From a virus, in the IMG/VR virus record IMGVR_UViG_3300050014_000104, positions 1 through 55,703 of that record: 55,703 nt of DNA; one strand, given 5' to 3'. The notes below the pieces were generated by a model. That model was not told the DNA's origin. It saw only the letters and a list, made by a program, of their open reading frames with translations, and made no database searches. Below, in pieces: positions 15,727-24,628 of the stretch (position 1 is the stretch's first letter; every line of letters begins with the position of its first letter). The position numbers were made by a program, and so were the translations under genes.

Positions 15727-15738
15727 CTTTATAAAAAG

Positions 15739-15766
15739 TTGACTCCCCAGTAAGGAGTGATAGAAT
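15739..15766 (+). promoter_or_regulatory. sigma70-like promoter
   Basis: TTGACT, 16 nt, TAGAAT, preceded by TATAAAAAG. The -10 ends 9 nt before the ATG at 15776, giving a leader of about 3 nt or none. Confidence 0.65.
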
Positions 15767-15775
15767 TAGCATAAT

Positions 15776-16024
15776 ATGAAAACACTGGAAGAAAAAAAAG
15801 CCATCTTAACTGAAACCGTCAGAGTGTTCGGCCAGCAAGAATGGTTTCGTGATGCCACTGTCTATGACAAGTATCCTAACACGGGAGAACCCACTTTGGA
15901 GTTCAAGGTGAATTACGTCCCTATCCTTGGCCCCGTCCGAAAGGCGGTAATGGACTTTGCTATGAAGTGCAACTTGGTTGAACGTTTCCTTATCGTTGAC
16001 AAAGACGGCAAGCGAGTTGAATAA
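15776..16024 (+). CDS. Hypothetical protein
   Basis: 82 aa, first gene of a promoter-led unit. One alpha/beta unit: helix (LEEKKAILTETVRVFG), strands (TLEFKVNYVPILG), helix, final strand (FLIVDKDGKRVE). Its stop overlaps the next start (TAATG). Not recognised. Confidence 0.65.
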   Translation: MKTLEEKKAILTETVRVFGQQEWFRDATVYDKYPNTGEPTLEFKVNYVPILGPVRKAVMDFAMKCNLVERFLIVDKDGKRVE

Positions 16025-16635
16025 TGACTGCCATGAAGCGTAAGCGTAAGGTCACTCCGAGTGACGTGTCTGTTTCCATCGCCCCGACCAGCGGTGGATT
16101 GTTGAAGGACACACGCTGTTATCTTATTGGTCACATGCAATACGCCAATGGTAGAGGTTGGCGGGATGTTGTCAAGGAAACTTTCAAGGAGACTGGTATC
16201 AAGTTCTACGACCCTTACCACAAGCCATTTGTACATGACATTCCCGAGGACGAGGCTTCCCGTGCGGATATGCTTCATTGGATGGAGACTGAGCAGTATG
16301 ACCTCGCTGCCCAGCGCATGAAGGAAGTGCGTGGATACGACCTGCGTCTCTGTGACATTTGCGATTGGTTCATTGCTGTAATCAAGCCCTCGGTAGCTTC
16401 GTGGGGTTCTGCCGAAGAAATCACCACGGTCATTCGTGAGAAGAAACCCCTATTCCTTATCATTGACGACCCCCGTGGGAAGCATTCTTGCCCTTTATGG
16501 TTGATGGGAGTTCTCCCGCATAAATATATTTATGATACACTTGAGGAAGCAATACAAACGATTAAGTACATAGATGCGGGGGTTGTTCGTATGTCGTCGG
16601 ATAGGTGGAAATTATTAAAACCCGAACTTCGGTAA
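16024..16635 (+). CDS. Nucleoside 2-deoxyribosyltransferase-like protein
   Basis: 203 aa. Rossmann-like layout of this superfamily: CYLIGHMQYANGRGW at the first strand, KFYDPYHKPF, then RGYDLRLCDICDWFIAVIKP and WGSAEEITTVIREKKPLFLI, with an acidic-to-Glu pair (D...E) where catalytic residues usually sit. Superfamily members move deoxyribose between bases or hydrolyse nucleotides; phage versions may serve nucleotide metabolism or counter-defence. Exact substrate cannot be read from sequence. The basic N-terminus (MKRKRKV) is an extra. Same operon as the DUF1937 protein at 17518. Confidence 0.6.
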   Translation: MTAMKRKRKVTPSDVSVSIAPTSGGLLKDTRCYLIGHMQYANGRGWRDVVKETFKETGIKFYDPYHKPFVHDIPEDEASRADMLHWMETEQYDLAAQRMKEVRGYDLRLCDICDWFIAVIKPSVASWGSAEEITTVIREKKPLFLIIDDPRGKHSCPLWLMGVLPHKYIYDTLEEAIQTIKYIDAGVVRMSSDRWKLLKPELR

Positions 16636-16674
16636 TTCTGTCATTTTTATTATTCCGCCGTGCTATTTATATGC

Positions 16675-17409
16675 ATGAGGATATACAAAAAACAATATGT
16701 AGATATTTCTGGGAAAACATATAATCGTTTAACTGCTATTTGCTATGTTAAGACTCTTGATGGTAGAGCAATATGGAAGTTTAAGTGCCAATGTGGCACC
16801 GAGAAAGAAATAGACGCCAAGTCGGTTAGAACTGGAAACACTAAAAGTTGTGGGTGTGCCAAGTTAGTGCGTGGTCCTAATCAGAGTTTAACTGGGCAGA
16901 GATTTGGGTATCTAACTGTAATTGAGTGCGATGGCAAAGGGTCTAGGAGTGATTATAGATGGAAATGTAAATGTGATTGTGGCAATCATACCATCGTTGA
17001 TACTGCTCCGCTCAAGTATGGGCACATAAAAAGTTGTGGATGCCTTATGCGGGAGACCGTAATAAGGTTGAATAAACAAAGGTCAGGACCAAATCATCCG
17101 CTGTGGAATCCTAACATAACGCAAAAACAGCGAGAATTGCGACGAGTGGAGAGGAAATGGTCAAGCCCACGTCTAAATAGGTGGAGAAACAAGGTATATG
17201 CCCGAGACCATTATACGTGCCAGAAGTGTAATGACGCAAGAGGCGGCAATCTTAATGCCCATCATATATGCTCATGGGCATATTATCCGAGGTTGAGGTA
17301 CATATCATCTAATGGGATTACGTTATGTCGTGAATGCCACAAAGGTTTTCACAACAAGTTTGGAAGAATAAAAAACACAAGAAAACAACTAACGGAGTTT
17401 TTGGTATGA
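16675..17409 (+). CDS. HNH homing endonuclease with two zinc modules
   Basis: 244 aa from the ATG at 16675. Two copies of the DNA-binding zinc module: FKCQCGTEKE ... TGNTKSCGC (residues ~40-70) and WKCKCDCGN ... YGHIKSCGC (~95-125). The C-terminal nuclease is a classical HNH: YARDHYTCQKCN, LNAHHICSWA, NGITLCRECHKGFH. The start is preceded 4 nt by TATTTAT in a short CGTGC/GCATG hairpin; an ATG 15 nt upstream is disfavoured for that reason. Inserted between the two deoxyribosyltransferase-like genes. Confidence 0.88.
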   Translation: MRIYKKQYVDISGKTYNRLTAICYVKTLDGRAIWKFKCQCGTEKEIDAKSVRTGNTKSCGCAKLVRGPNQSLTGQRFGYLTVIECDGKGSRSDYRWKCKCDCGNHTIVDTAPLKYGHIKSCGCLMRETVIRLNKQRSGPNHPLWNPNITQKQRELRRVERKWSSPRLNRWRNKVYARDHYTCQKCNDARGGNLNAHHICSWAYYPRLRYISSNGITLCRECHKGFHNKFGRIKNTRKQLTEFLV

Positions 17410-17516
17410 AGTACAAAAGAGCAAAATCATGTATTCGGACACATTCTCGGATGATTCGTACTAAACACGGGACGAGAAGTGTAACTGTCAGATGTCATTC
17501 TCGGAAGCATAAATAA
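17406..17516 (+). CDS. Very small basic protein
   Basis: 36 aa, with Arg, Lys and His making up more than a third of residues, two Cys and a C-terminal HSRKHK. Starts in an ATGA overlap with the HNH stop and ends 1 nt before the next ATG, so the spacing supports it as a gene. A nucleic-acid-binding peptide is possible. Confidence 0.5.
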   Translation: MKYKRAKSCIRTHSRMIRTKHGTRSVTVRCHSRKHK

Positions 17517-17517
17517 T

Positions 17518-17925
17518 ATGCGGTCTGAGTTGATTTATTTGGCGTGTCCGTACAGTCATAAAGAGCGATACGTGCGGGTTGCCCGGTGGATTGCCGCTAA
17601 TCAAGTTGCTGCGAAGTTGATGATAGCCAAGCAGTACGTCTTTAGCCCCATCAGTCATACTCACCCGATTGAAGAGGCCAGCGAGGGAAAGCTACCGATG
17701 GGGTGGGACTTCTGGGAGGGGTTTGACCGCCAGTACCTATCCTTCTGCAAGAAGGTTATAGTCCTCCGTATCCCGGGATGGGAGCAGTCCAAGGGAGTTC
17801 AAGCGGAAATCAAGATAGGAACTGAAATGGGAATCCCCGTGGAATATATGGATTGGGACATGCCGGTGAAGTATGAGGACATCCTTGAACTCTGCAAGCT
17901 TCAAGATACTCTAAAAAGAACGTAA
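17518..17925 (+). CDS. DUF1937 protein (deoxyribosyltransferase-like fold)
   Basis: 135 aa. Family signature throughout: LIYLACPYSHKERYVRVAR, YVFSPISHTHPI, LPMGWDFWEGFDR, KVIVLRIPGWEQSKGVQAEI. DUF1937 belongs to the nucleoside 2-deoxyribosyltransferase-like fold; the ACPYSH loop and the S-x-GV-x-x-E segment are where substrate and the catalytic Glu would be. Common in phages, no established function. Last gene before a rho-independent terminator. Confidence 0.85.
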   Translation: MRSELIYLACPYSHKERYVRVARWIAANQVAAKLMIAKQYVFSPISHTHPIEEASEGKLPMGWDFWEGFDRQYLSFCKKVIVLRIPGWEQSKGVQAEIKIGTEMGIPVEYMDWDMPVKYEDILELCKLQDTLKRT

Positions 17926-17965
17926 GCCCTCTACAATCAGAAATCACTCAAAAAGGTTGTTCTTT

Positions 17966-17997
17966 CGCCGACTGCCGTTTGTCGGCGTTTTCTTTTT
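17966..17997 (+). terminator. Rho-independent terminator
   Basis: CGCCGAC and GTCGGCG form a 7-bp GC-rich stem with an 8-nt loop, followed by TTTTCTTTTT. It separates the replication block from the glycan island. Confidence 0.88.
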
Positions 17998-18020
17998 AGG
18001 CAGGATAGTTATTGGTAGTT

Positions 18021-19118
18021 ATGAGCAATAGATTGGTTCCAGCAGTAATAACCGTGGTCCCTAAAATTCCCCTTAAGGGTGTGTATTACATTGGGCAGTA
18101 CGGCACAAGTGGCTATGCCTCAGCCGCCAAGGGATATTTGTATCATTATTTCACAAATGGTATCCCGCTTACGTGGGAACCCCTTTACTTCGATAATTCC
18201 CGCCTCAGTGACGACAACCTTTATGATATTGTCGTCAAGTCTCTCATTAACAAACCTATCGCCCAACATGATTTGGTTATCATGCACTGCACCCCCGACC
18301 TGTGGCCAAAGTTCTGGCTTGATAAACCTAAGATGCTTGAGGGTAAAATTGTGAATGGATATTGCACTTGGGAAACTGACCGTCTTCCCAAGTCATGGGT
18401 TAAGTATATGAATGGCTACGTGAATGAAGTGTGGTGTCCATCCACTTACAATGAGAAAGCGTTTCGTGAATCGGGCGTAGTGAAACCAATTCGAGTGGTT
18501 CCCCATATTTTCCTTCCTCAGCCACTCCCCGACTCAGATAGTGTTAAACTCGTGGACATGAGAAATGGGGATAAAGTAGAAAAAGATGGCCGTTACACGT
18601 TTTATACTATTGGTGAAATGAATGCTCGTAAAGGAATTGAAGACACCATTCAAGCTTTCTGTGAAGGGTTCACGCCGTCCGACCCCGTGCGACTTATTCT
18701 CAAAGTTCATTATCGTAGTTATGCGATGGAAAACAAGAAAAAGTGTGAGGACATGTTGGTAGCTGAAATCAAAAATCATCCGTCTCATCCCCCAATCGTT
18801 TGTTTGCTGGAACCTATGTCTCCGAATGAGATACTAGCCCTTCATTCAATTGGTGATTGTTATCTTGGGTTGACAAAGGCCGAGGGATTTGGGCTGACTA
18901 TTTTTGATGCTTACAACTACGGGAAGAAAATCATTGCTACTGGATATAGTGGTCATATTGACTTCCTTGGAAAAAACTATCCCGGACTTGTGCGCTATAA
19001 GTTAGGTCCAGTGAAAGGAATGACTGCGTTCTCTCCTAATTACACTGACGAACAGTCGTGGGCGTATCCCGACCTTGACCATGCTATTGATTTAATGAGG
19101 AAGGTAGTAAACCTATGA
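18021..19118 (+). CDS. Glycosyltransferase, GT4-like (GT-B fold)
   Basis: 365 aa from ATG 18021 (a TTG nine bases upstream is in frame). GT-B architecture: N-terminal VYYIGQYGTSGYASAAKG glycine-rich loop, NGYCTWETDRLPKSWVKY and EVWCPSTYNEKAF typical of this acceptor-side domain, then FYTIGEMNARKGIEDTIQAF at the domain junction and the donor-site LGLTKAEGFGLTIFDA with the conserved E-x7-E pattern. It would transfer a nucleotide-activated sugar. First gene of a chain of ATGA-overlapping genes. Confidence 0.85.
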   Translation: MSNRLVPAVITVVPKIPLKGVYYIGQYGTSGYASAAKGYLYHYFTNGIPLTWEPLYFDNSRLSDDNLYDIVVKSLINKPIAQHDLVIMHCTPDLWPKFWLDKPKMLEGKIVNGYCTWETDRLPKSWVKYMNGYVNEVWCPSTYNEKAFRESGVVKPIRVVPHIFLPQPLPDSDSVKLVDMRNGDKVEKDGRYTFYTIGEMNARKGIEDTIQAFCEGFTPSDPVRLILKVHYRSYAMENKKKCEDMLVAEIKNHPSHPPIVCLLEPMSPNEILALHSIGDCYLGLTKAEGFGLTIFDAYNYGKKIIATGYSGHIDFLGKNYPGLVRYKLGPVKGMTAFSPNYTDEQSWAYPDLDHAIDLMRKVVNL

Positions 19119-19816
19119 AAACTATCACCTGTAATGGGTACTCATTTCTTATTGATGAGACGGGGCTTGGATACTATTGGTTAGATATGGAAAAAGGCAC
19201 TTGGGAACCTTGGACGTTTCGTCTGTTTGATAGGTTCTTGCATAAAGATACGATTTACATAGACCTTGGCGCTTGGATGGGAATGACGGTTTTATACGCA
19301 TCGAAGTTATGTGATAGGTGTTATGCATTTGAGCCAGACCCCGTAGCATACGGAATTTTACGTGTGAATATTGATGCAAATAATGCTGGGAATATAAAGA
19401 CATTCAACGAGGCGATTGCTAACCATGATGGAACATTGTCTCTTGGAAATGAGCATCATTCTTTGGGAAACGCTGTAACCCGTATAGGAACGGATGTGGA
19501 TTCGTTTCAGGTATCATGTCGGACTCTCGAAACTTTCTTTATCCAAGAAAAAATTGATGGCCCATCGTTTATCAAGATGGATGTTGAGGGTTCCGAGGAA
19601 GTTATACTAAAGGACATGGGATTTTTTGAAAGACACAAGCCGATTCTATATCTTAGTACTCATACTCCGTGGTTCAAAAATCAAGATGAAGGTGTAGAGA
19701 CAATTGCCCGAGTGCGGTCTTTATACAAGTACTGTCTTCATAATGATATGTGGGAGATAGAAGTAAAACGGGGTGCGATGGGATATGGTGGCTTAATTTT
19801 TACGGACAATTTATGA
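19115..19816 (+). CDS. FkbM-family methyltransferase
   Basis: 233 aa. SAM-binding motif I IYIDLGAWMGMTVLYASKL, motif II CYAFEPDPVAYGIL, and the FkbM hallmark FIKMDVEGSEEVIL (~150). FkbM enzymes O-methylate hydroxyl groups, often of sugars. Overlaps both neighbours by 4 nt, so it belongs to the glycan pathway. Confidence 0.88.
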   Translation: MKTITCNGYSFLIDETGLGYYWLDMEKGTWEPWTFRLFDRFLHKDTIYIDLGAWMGMTVLYASKLCDRCYAFEPDPVAYGILRVNIDANNAGNIKTFNEAIANHDGTLSLGNEHHSLGNAVTRIGTDVDSFQVSCRTLETFFIQEKIDGPSFIKMDVEGSEEVILKDMGFFERHKPILYLSTHTPWFKNQDEGVETIARVRSLYKYCLHNDMWEIEVKRGAMGYGGLIFTDNL

Positions 19817-20814
19817 AATGTTGTTACTTAGGATGTCATAGCATACTCGAATACGACGAGTTGAAAATGTTTACCCAAATAGAGGGGTTGGAATGGTTTT
19901 CAACTGGTCGGTATTACGACCCTTCCGTGAAGGCAACTGACCGCCCCGCTTTATCTTTCCCCGTGGATAAGAAGCACTACACTGCTTGGATTATGGCCAA
20001 GGGTAAGTGGAATACACCCGCATTCCTTGACCGTTTCGATGTTCTTTACTTTATGCATCGCCCAGAGGACGTGTTTGACAATTGGGATATGCTTAAAAAT
20101 CGCAAGATTGTATGGCGTACCATTGGGCAGAACACTTTTGACATTGAGTTGAAGCTACAACAGTTGAGGAAAGAGAATCCGAACTTGAAGATTGTTCGAT
20201 ATTCTCCCGGCGAGCGCCGACATAAAAACTATGCGGGGGAGGATGCCCTTATTCGATTTAGTAAAGACTCGGCTTCCTATGGCCCGTGGAACGGTAACAT
20301 CAATAAGGTGCTCACGGTTGCTCAAAGTATGAAGTCCCGTGGGGATGCCTGTGGATGGCCCATCTTCTCCAAGCTGACTGAACGTCTGCCCTGCCAGCTT
20401 GTGGGACACGCCAATTCGGACGCTGGTGATTTGTGGATAGGTCGTGACCTTCCCTACGAAGAGCTACTCAAGACATACTGTGACCACAGAGCGTATTTAT
20501 ACACGGGCACCAAGCCAGCATCATATTGCTTGAACTTCATTGAAGCATGGATGACAGGCATTCCCGTTGTCGCTTTGGGTCCGTCTCTTGCTAACGGTCC
20601 AGAAGACCTATATGAAGTCAGCCAGTTGATTACGTATGGAAAAGATGGCTATTGGGCCGATTATGAGGACGACCTTGTGCGGGTCTTGAGTCTTCTTCTT
20701 GAAGATGAATCTCTTGCCAAGAAGATTGGGGAAGCGGGGCGAGCACGAGCGACTGAGATATTTGATGAGACAGTAATCAAGCCTCAATGGGCTGAGTTTT
20801 TTAAGACACTATGA
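19813..20814 (+). CDS. Glycosyltransferase-like protein (GT-B)
   Basis: 333 aa from ATG 19813, which overlaps the previous stop; a longer frame start lies inside the FkbM gene. Pattern: RFDVLYFMHRPEDVFDNW, KIVWRTIGQN, a donor half with YLYTGTKPASYCLNFIEAWM and IPVVALGPSLANG, then a C-terminal helix EAGRARATEIFDE usual in GT4 enzymes. Sugar specificity unknown. Confidence 0.75.
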   Translation: MKCCYLGCHSILEYDELKMFTQIEGLEWFSTGRYYDPSVKATDRPALSFPVDKKHYTAWIMAKGKWNTPAFLDRFDVLYFMHRPEDVFDNWDMLKNRKIVWRTIGQNTFDIELKLQQLRKENPNLKIVRYSPGERRHKNYAGEDALIRFSKDSASYGPWNGNINKVLTVAQSMKSRGDACGWPIFSKLTERLPCQLVGHANSDAGDLWIGRDLPYEELLKTYCDHRAYLYTGTKPASYCLNFIEAWMTGIPVVALGPSLANGPEDLYEVSQLITYGKDGYWADYEDDLVRVLSLLLEDESLAKKIGEAGRARATEIFDETVIKPQWAEFFKTL

Positions 20815-21398
20815 ATAAACCAACGTTCGCCAATGATAAGTGGTTTCAATCCAAGTTTGGACCTTTTCTATCCGAAAGGTACAACACTCAGAAACTAGCT
20901 TTGGCAGTCCTTAATCAATTGACGGATACTCCATTCATATTGGAGACGGGGTGCATTCGACTTCCCGATGATTGGGGGGCGGGAATGTCAACCCTTGTTT
21001 TCGGGGAGTATGTGGCTCACCACGGCGGCAAGATTACTACAGTGGACAATTCCGAAGTCAACATGGGAGTTTGTCAGGAAGTGACGAAAGATTATGCCCA
21101 ATACATTACATATGTGGTCTCGGACTCATTGATATATCTCCCTACTGTTACAGAGAAGATAGACCTCTTGTATCTCGACTCTTACGATTGCCCGCCCGAG
21201 GGTGATGCTACCGCAGCACAGGAGCATAATCTCAAGGAGTTCAAATACTGTGAGCGTAACTTGAACGATAGAGCAGTTATCATGATTGATGATGTTGGAT
21301 TCCCGAATGGTGGGAAGGGTGCCAAGACCCATGAGTATTTGATTGAACAAGGTTACTTATTACTATTCATGCATCAACAATCTGTGTGGCTGAAATGA
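20811..21398 (+). CDS. Class I SAM-dependent methyltransferase-like protein
   Basis: 195 aa. LETGCIRLPDDWGAGMSTLV resembles motif I, ITTVDNSEVNMGVC motif II, and IDLLYLDSYD plus VIMIDDVG the later strands; it looks like the Methyltransf_24/cephalosporin-hydroxylase-like group. Probably modifies sugars or acts in the same glycan pathway. ATGA overlaps on both sides. Confidence 0.7.
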   Translation: MNKPTFANDKWFQSKFGPFLSERYNTQKLALAVLNQLTDTPFILETGCIRLPDDWGAGMSTLVFGEYVAHHGGKITTVDNSEVNMGVCQEVTKDYAQYITYVVSDSLIYLPTVTEKIDLLYLDSYDCPPEGDATAAQEHNLKEFKYCERNLNDRAVIMIDDVGFPNGGKGAKTHEYLIEQGYLLLFMHQQSVWLK

Positions 21399-22417
21399 AC
21401 GTTCTTGTAGATTATCATCACAATGCCCTGCTCACTTCTTTATACAAGTTATTTGTAGAGAGGCTTGGGTGGAACCTGTACATTCCGATGGGAATGGAAT
21501 GGTATGAGCGAGATTATTGGGGGATTGAGGATGGGACGAAAACACAATTCCATTATGAGTTGGCAAAGCAGTACTTACTATCCCCGACAATACCTGATTT
21601 TACGATAAAGACTCCCGAACAATCAAAACTTGATTACGCTTATCTGTCTGACGTTGATGCGGGATTGAAATTCGACATTGTTATTGCATCTGCTCCATGT
21701 AGATTTCCACCGTTCGAGAAGTTTGTCAGCGATTTTGGAATGAGGTCCAAACTCATCTTTCAGGCGGGAAACAATTTTTCTCATAATTCTCCATCTCTAG
21801 TGACCGTAAGAAACCTGCTTACTTCGGCCACGGGGCCGCTTCATTATATGACTCAAGCACCAAACAAAATCTTCTACCATCAAGAGTTTGATTTGGGTAT
21901 ATTTCGACCAGAGGCAGGTTGTACGGTCAATACACTTACGAACTTTCAACATTTAATGTGTAAGCCCGACTTGTTTCATGGGTTGGAAGTTACTATGCCA
22001 GAGTGGAGGTTCCGTTCGTTTGGAACTGGAAATCGTGAGTCATCATTGAATTCAATTGCTATCTTGGCAGCGTGGATGCGTAAGTCTGGATTTGTGTGGC
22101 ATGTCAAGACACTCGACGAAGGTTATGGGCATACTATTCACAATGCGTTTGCGTGCGGTAAGCCGCTTGTTACAGATACCAGTTATATGACAGTGTATCA
22201 TCAAGGATGGATACCTAATACGTGTATGGCCTTATACACTCCTGAGACCATCATAGACATCAAAGGAATGGCTCAAGATGACATTAGGAAGGAACTTCTT
22301 CGACGGGCAGATAACTATGAACACTATTCGAAGAAGGTGTATGAGAAGTTCAAGGAGGTAGTGGATTTTGATAAGGAGTTTGTGGAAATCGAGACATTCT
22401 TAGAAAGGCTTATCTAA
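21395..22417 (+). CDS. Glycosyltransferase-like protein
   Basis: 340 aa from ATG 21395 (ATGA overlap with the previous gene). N-terminal LVDYHHNALLTSLYKLFVERLG, a middle DIVIASAPCRFPPFEKF, and a donor-like half with HVKTLDEGYGHTIHNAFACG and KPLVTDTSYM, in the position of the GT-B nucleotide-sugar site. No DXD motif. Specificity unknown. Confidence 0.65.
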   Translation: MNVLVDYHHNALLTSLYKLFVERLGWNLYIPMGMEWYERDYWGIEDGTKTQFHYELAKQYLLSPTIPDFTIKTPEQSKLDYAYLSDVDAGLKFDIVIASAPCRFPPFEKFVSDFGMRSKLIFQAGNNFSHNSPSLVTVRNLLTSATGPLHYMTQAPNKIFYHQEFDLGIFRPEAGCTVNTLTNFQHLMCKPDLFHGLEVTMPEWRFRSFGTGNRESSLNSIAILAAWMRKSGFVWHVKTLDEGYGHTIHNAFACGKPLVTDTSYMTVYHQGWIPNTCMALYTPETIIDIKGMAQDDIRKELLRRADNYEHYSKKVYEKFKEVVDFDKEFVEIETFLERLI

Positions 22418-23154
22418 TGGAAATTACATATTTTAGTTTGTATGGGGAACGATGTTCGGGAACCAACTTTGTCCGAAAACTCGTGTTTGATAACTTTGAT
22501 TTGACCTTTTGTCGCCAACCCAACATAGGAATGGCGGGATGGAAGCACTTTTTTGGAACCCCTGAAAATGTGGAAGCGATGCAGAAGGCCAAAGAGTGGT
22601 GTGTGGCAATCGCAATCGTTCGGAACCCCATTGATTTTTTTGTCTCTTTCTACAAGAACCCCCATCACCAGACTACCGAACGAACGAAAGACTTTGAGAC
22701 CTTTCTCACGTCTGAGTTTTACTTGGTAAAATCGAATACACAAATAGAGTTGCCGGAAGACCACAACCTGAATGATTTGACAAAGCGATACAAAAACCTT
22801 TTTGAACTTCGGTCTGTGAAGTTGAAATACCTCCATTCGGTGATGCCAGCCATTACGCCAAACTATGTTCTGGTCAGATTGGAGGACTTGATGGCTAACC
22901 CCGAGAAGATTCTGGAAGAGTGGCAGATGAAGTTTAACCTTCATCGTGTGTCCGACCATTACATTGTAGAGAAGAAGAGAGTCCTTCCACAGGCCAAGCA
23001 GTGGTTTCGGTTCGAGTTGTCGGAGACGGCCCCGGTGGAAAGCTATACGGTTGATGACCCTCATATCAAAGACATTATTCGTGCCAATCTTGACTTCGAG
23101 GCAGAAGCCTTAGTTGGGTATGACAAGGAAAGTATATTGAAACGGCTTGTATGA
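22417..23154 (+). CDS. Sulfotransferase-like protein
   Basis: 245 aa. 5'-phosphosulfate-binding loop YGERCSGTNFVRKLV (residues 7-21) and the 3'-phosphate segment CVAIAIVRNPIDFFVSFY (~62-79) of the PAPS-dependent sulfotransferase fold; YVLVRLEDLMANPEKILEEW also matches family spacing ('E-D-L ... P'). It would transfer sulfate to a sugar hydroxyl. Embedded by short overlaps between glycosyltransferase and methyltransferase genes. Sulfotransferases are rare in phage genomes. Confidence 0.75.
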   Translation: MEITYFSLYGERCSGTNFVRKLVFDNFDLTFCRQPNIGMAGWKHFFGTPENVEAMQKAKEWCVAIAIVRNPIDFFVSFYKNPHHQTTERTKDFETFLTSEFYLVKSNTQIELPEDHNLNDLTKRYKNLFELRSVKLKYLHSVMPAITPNYVLVRLEDLMANPEKILEEWQMKFNLHRVSDHYIVEKKRVLPQAKQWFRFELSETAPVESYTVDDPHIKDIIRANLDFEAEALVGYDKESILKRLV

Positions 23155-23819
23155 TTAAGTTCTGGCACAGAGTAAAGCTTAGGGACGGAACCTATACCGA
23201 TGGGGCCAAGGACATCGAAGCTTCGTTGGGCGACCATCTTTTCAATGATTTGGACTTCAAGGATAAGTCGGTTTTGGACGTTGGTTGTTGGGATGGTGCC
23301 TATTCCTTTTTGGCCGAACAGCGAGGGGCATCCCGGGTGGTGTCTTTTGACCGACCATCCTGCCGGTGGGGCGGGACTGGGGGGTACGAGTTCCTTCACG
23401 AGCATTTTAATAGCAAAGCGGAGTTTAAGGATGGCAATATCTATCAACTCCCATTTCAATCAAAAGAATTTGATATTGTTCTCTGTTATGGGGTGTTGTA
23501 TCACATGAGCGACCCGCTCATGGCACTCCAAAAACTGTTTCCTGTTGCCAAGACCACCATTGCGTTTGAGGGATTGTTCTCAACTCAATTACTTCCAAGC
23601 CTCGAATTGCGAACGCCAATCATCTTAAAAAATGCTCGTGACTCTAGTGTAATTTATGTGCCATCACAGTCATTCATGGAGATTACGGCAGGATACCAAG
23701 GGTTCAAACTGAGGAAGGTTACTACATTGGTTAGGAGGGTTGGTAGGATGGCAATGATTTTTGACAGGGTGTCAGAACCCATATTTCAGTTCCCAAATAA
23801 GGTCTTTCCGAGCGATTGA
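23151..23819 (+). CDS. CmoB/DUF1698-like SAM-dependent methyltransferase
   Basis: 222 aa. Motif I SVLDVGCWDGAYSFLAEQRG, motif II VVSFDRPS, post-I FDIVLCYGVLYHMSDPLMAL. The order 'D-V-G-C-W-D-G ... V-L-Y-H' is that of the CmoB-like group, whose members modify tRNA or small molecules; here the operon context points to glycan methylation. Last gene before the structural cluster. Confidence 0.8.
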   Translation: MIKFWHRVKLRDGTYTDGAKDIEASLGDHLFNDLDFKDKSVLDVGCWDGAYSFLAEQRGASRVVSFDRPSCRWGGTGGYEFLHEHFNSKAEFKDGNIYQLPFQSKEFDIVLCYGVLYHMSDPLMALQKLFPVAKTTIAFEGLFSTQLLPSLELRTPIILKNARDSSVIYVPSQSFMEITAGYQGFKLRKVTTLVRRVGRMAMIFDRVSEPIFQFPNKVFPSD

Positions 23820-23831
23820 TTTGCGGGTTAG

Positions 23832-23853
23832 GCTCATATTTATATCCATGAGC
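23832..23853 (+). promoter_or_regulatory. TATTTAT box in start-codon hairpin
   Basis: GCTCAT and ATGAGC form a 6-bp stem whose loop is ATTTATATCC; the ATG at 23848 forms the 3' arm. The box lies 4 nt before the ATG. Same arrangement as before several homing endonucleases, here before a structural-type gene. Confidence 0.45.
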
Positions 23854-24627
23854 AATAGCCCCGTCAAAGAAAATTCCTTCGATGCTGCCCCCGGAGGGTC
23901 GGCAGGAGCCTTAACGTACCAAGCCCCGTACGGAACCCCCGCTTCGCCAGATGTTTCCCAGAACCCCGGTGCCTTTGATAGTAATCATCGAAATACGGCG
24001 GATAACCAGCCTCAACATGGTTCAATGAAGAAGGATTTGAACCAGCTTTATGCTAACCCACGAACTGCTCCTACTCCTGATGAAGTAATCAGTGGTATCA
24101 AATTTGAGATGGGCCAGCAGATTAAGAAGGACAAGGCTGAGGCCAAGCGCATGGTTCTGACCAATCTTAAGAAAGACCCCAAGTTTTACAGCAGTCTCAA
24201 ACAACTCAACATCACCGATAAGGATATGGTGGACAATATGACAGAAAATACACACCCCAATGCAGGTATAGACACCCAAGTCTATCTCAAACTACAGGAA
24301 CTCAAGAAGTTCAAAACCACCGATTACATCGGATTGAGACTTATGCGAGAGCAATTGACAAGCAGCCTCATTCGACTGGCCAACTCAGGAAAGATTTTCT
24401 TTGATGGCACAACGGCCACTTTCAAGCCGCTCAATGAGTCGAGGCATCCAAATGACTCTGCTGAAAGACCAAAGGTAACTCCTAACATCGAAGAGACCAA
24501 GAAAATCTTCGCTGATATGGCAAGGGGTCATGATAAGAAATATGTTGTAAATTCCGGTATTTGTGACGTAATGAAGGAAATGTGGAAAGCGAAAAATGCT
24601 CGAAGTGCGTGGCGAACTGGCCAATAA
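23848..24627 (+). CDS. Putative virion-associated protein
   Basis: 259 aa from ATG 23848. Low-complexity N-terminus (PGGSAGALTYQAPYGTPASP) typical of virion or capsid-associated proteins, then a helical middle (EVISGIKFEMGQQIKKDKAE) and a C-terminal region that looks like a winged helix. No enzymatic motif. It opens a group of four structural-looking genes inside the glycan island. Confidence 0.5.
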   Translation: MSNSPVKENSFDAAPGGSAGALTYQAPYGTPASPDVSQNPGAFDSNHRNTADNQPQHGSMKKDLNQLYANPRTAPTPDEVISGIKFEMGQQIKKDKAEAKRMVLTNLKKDPKFYSSLKQLNITDKDMVDNMTENTHPNAGIDTQVYLKLQELKKFKTTDYIGLRLMREQLTSSLIRLANSGKIFFDGTTATFKPLNESRHPNDSAERPKVTPNIEETKKIFADMARGHDKKYVVNSGICDVMKEMWKAKNARSAWRTGQ

Positions 24628-24628
24628 C

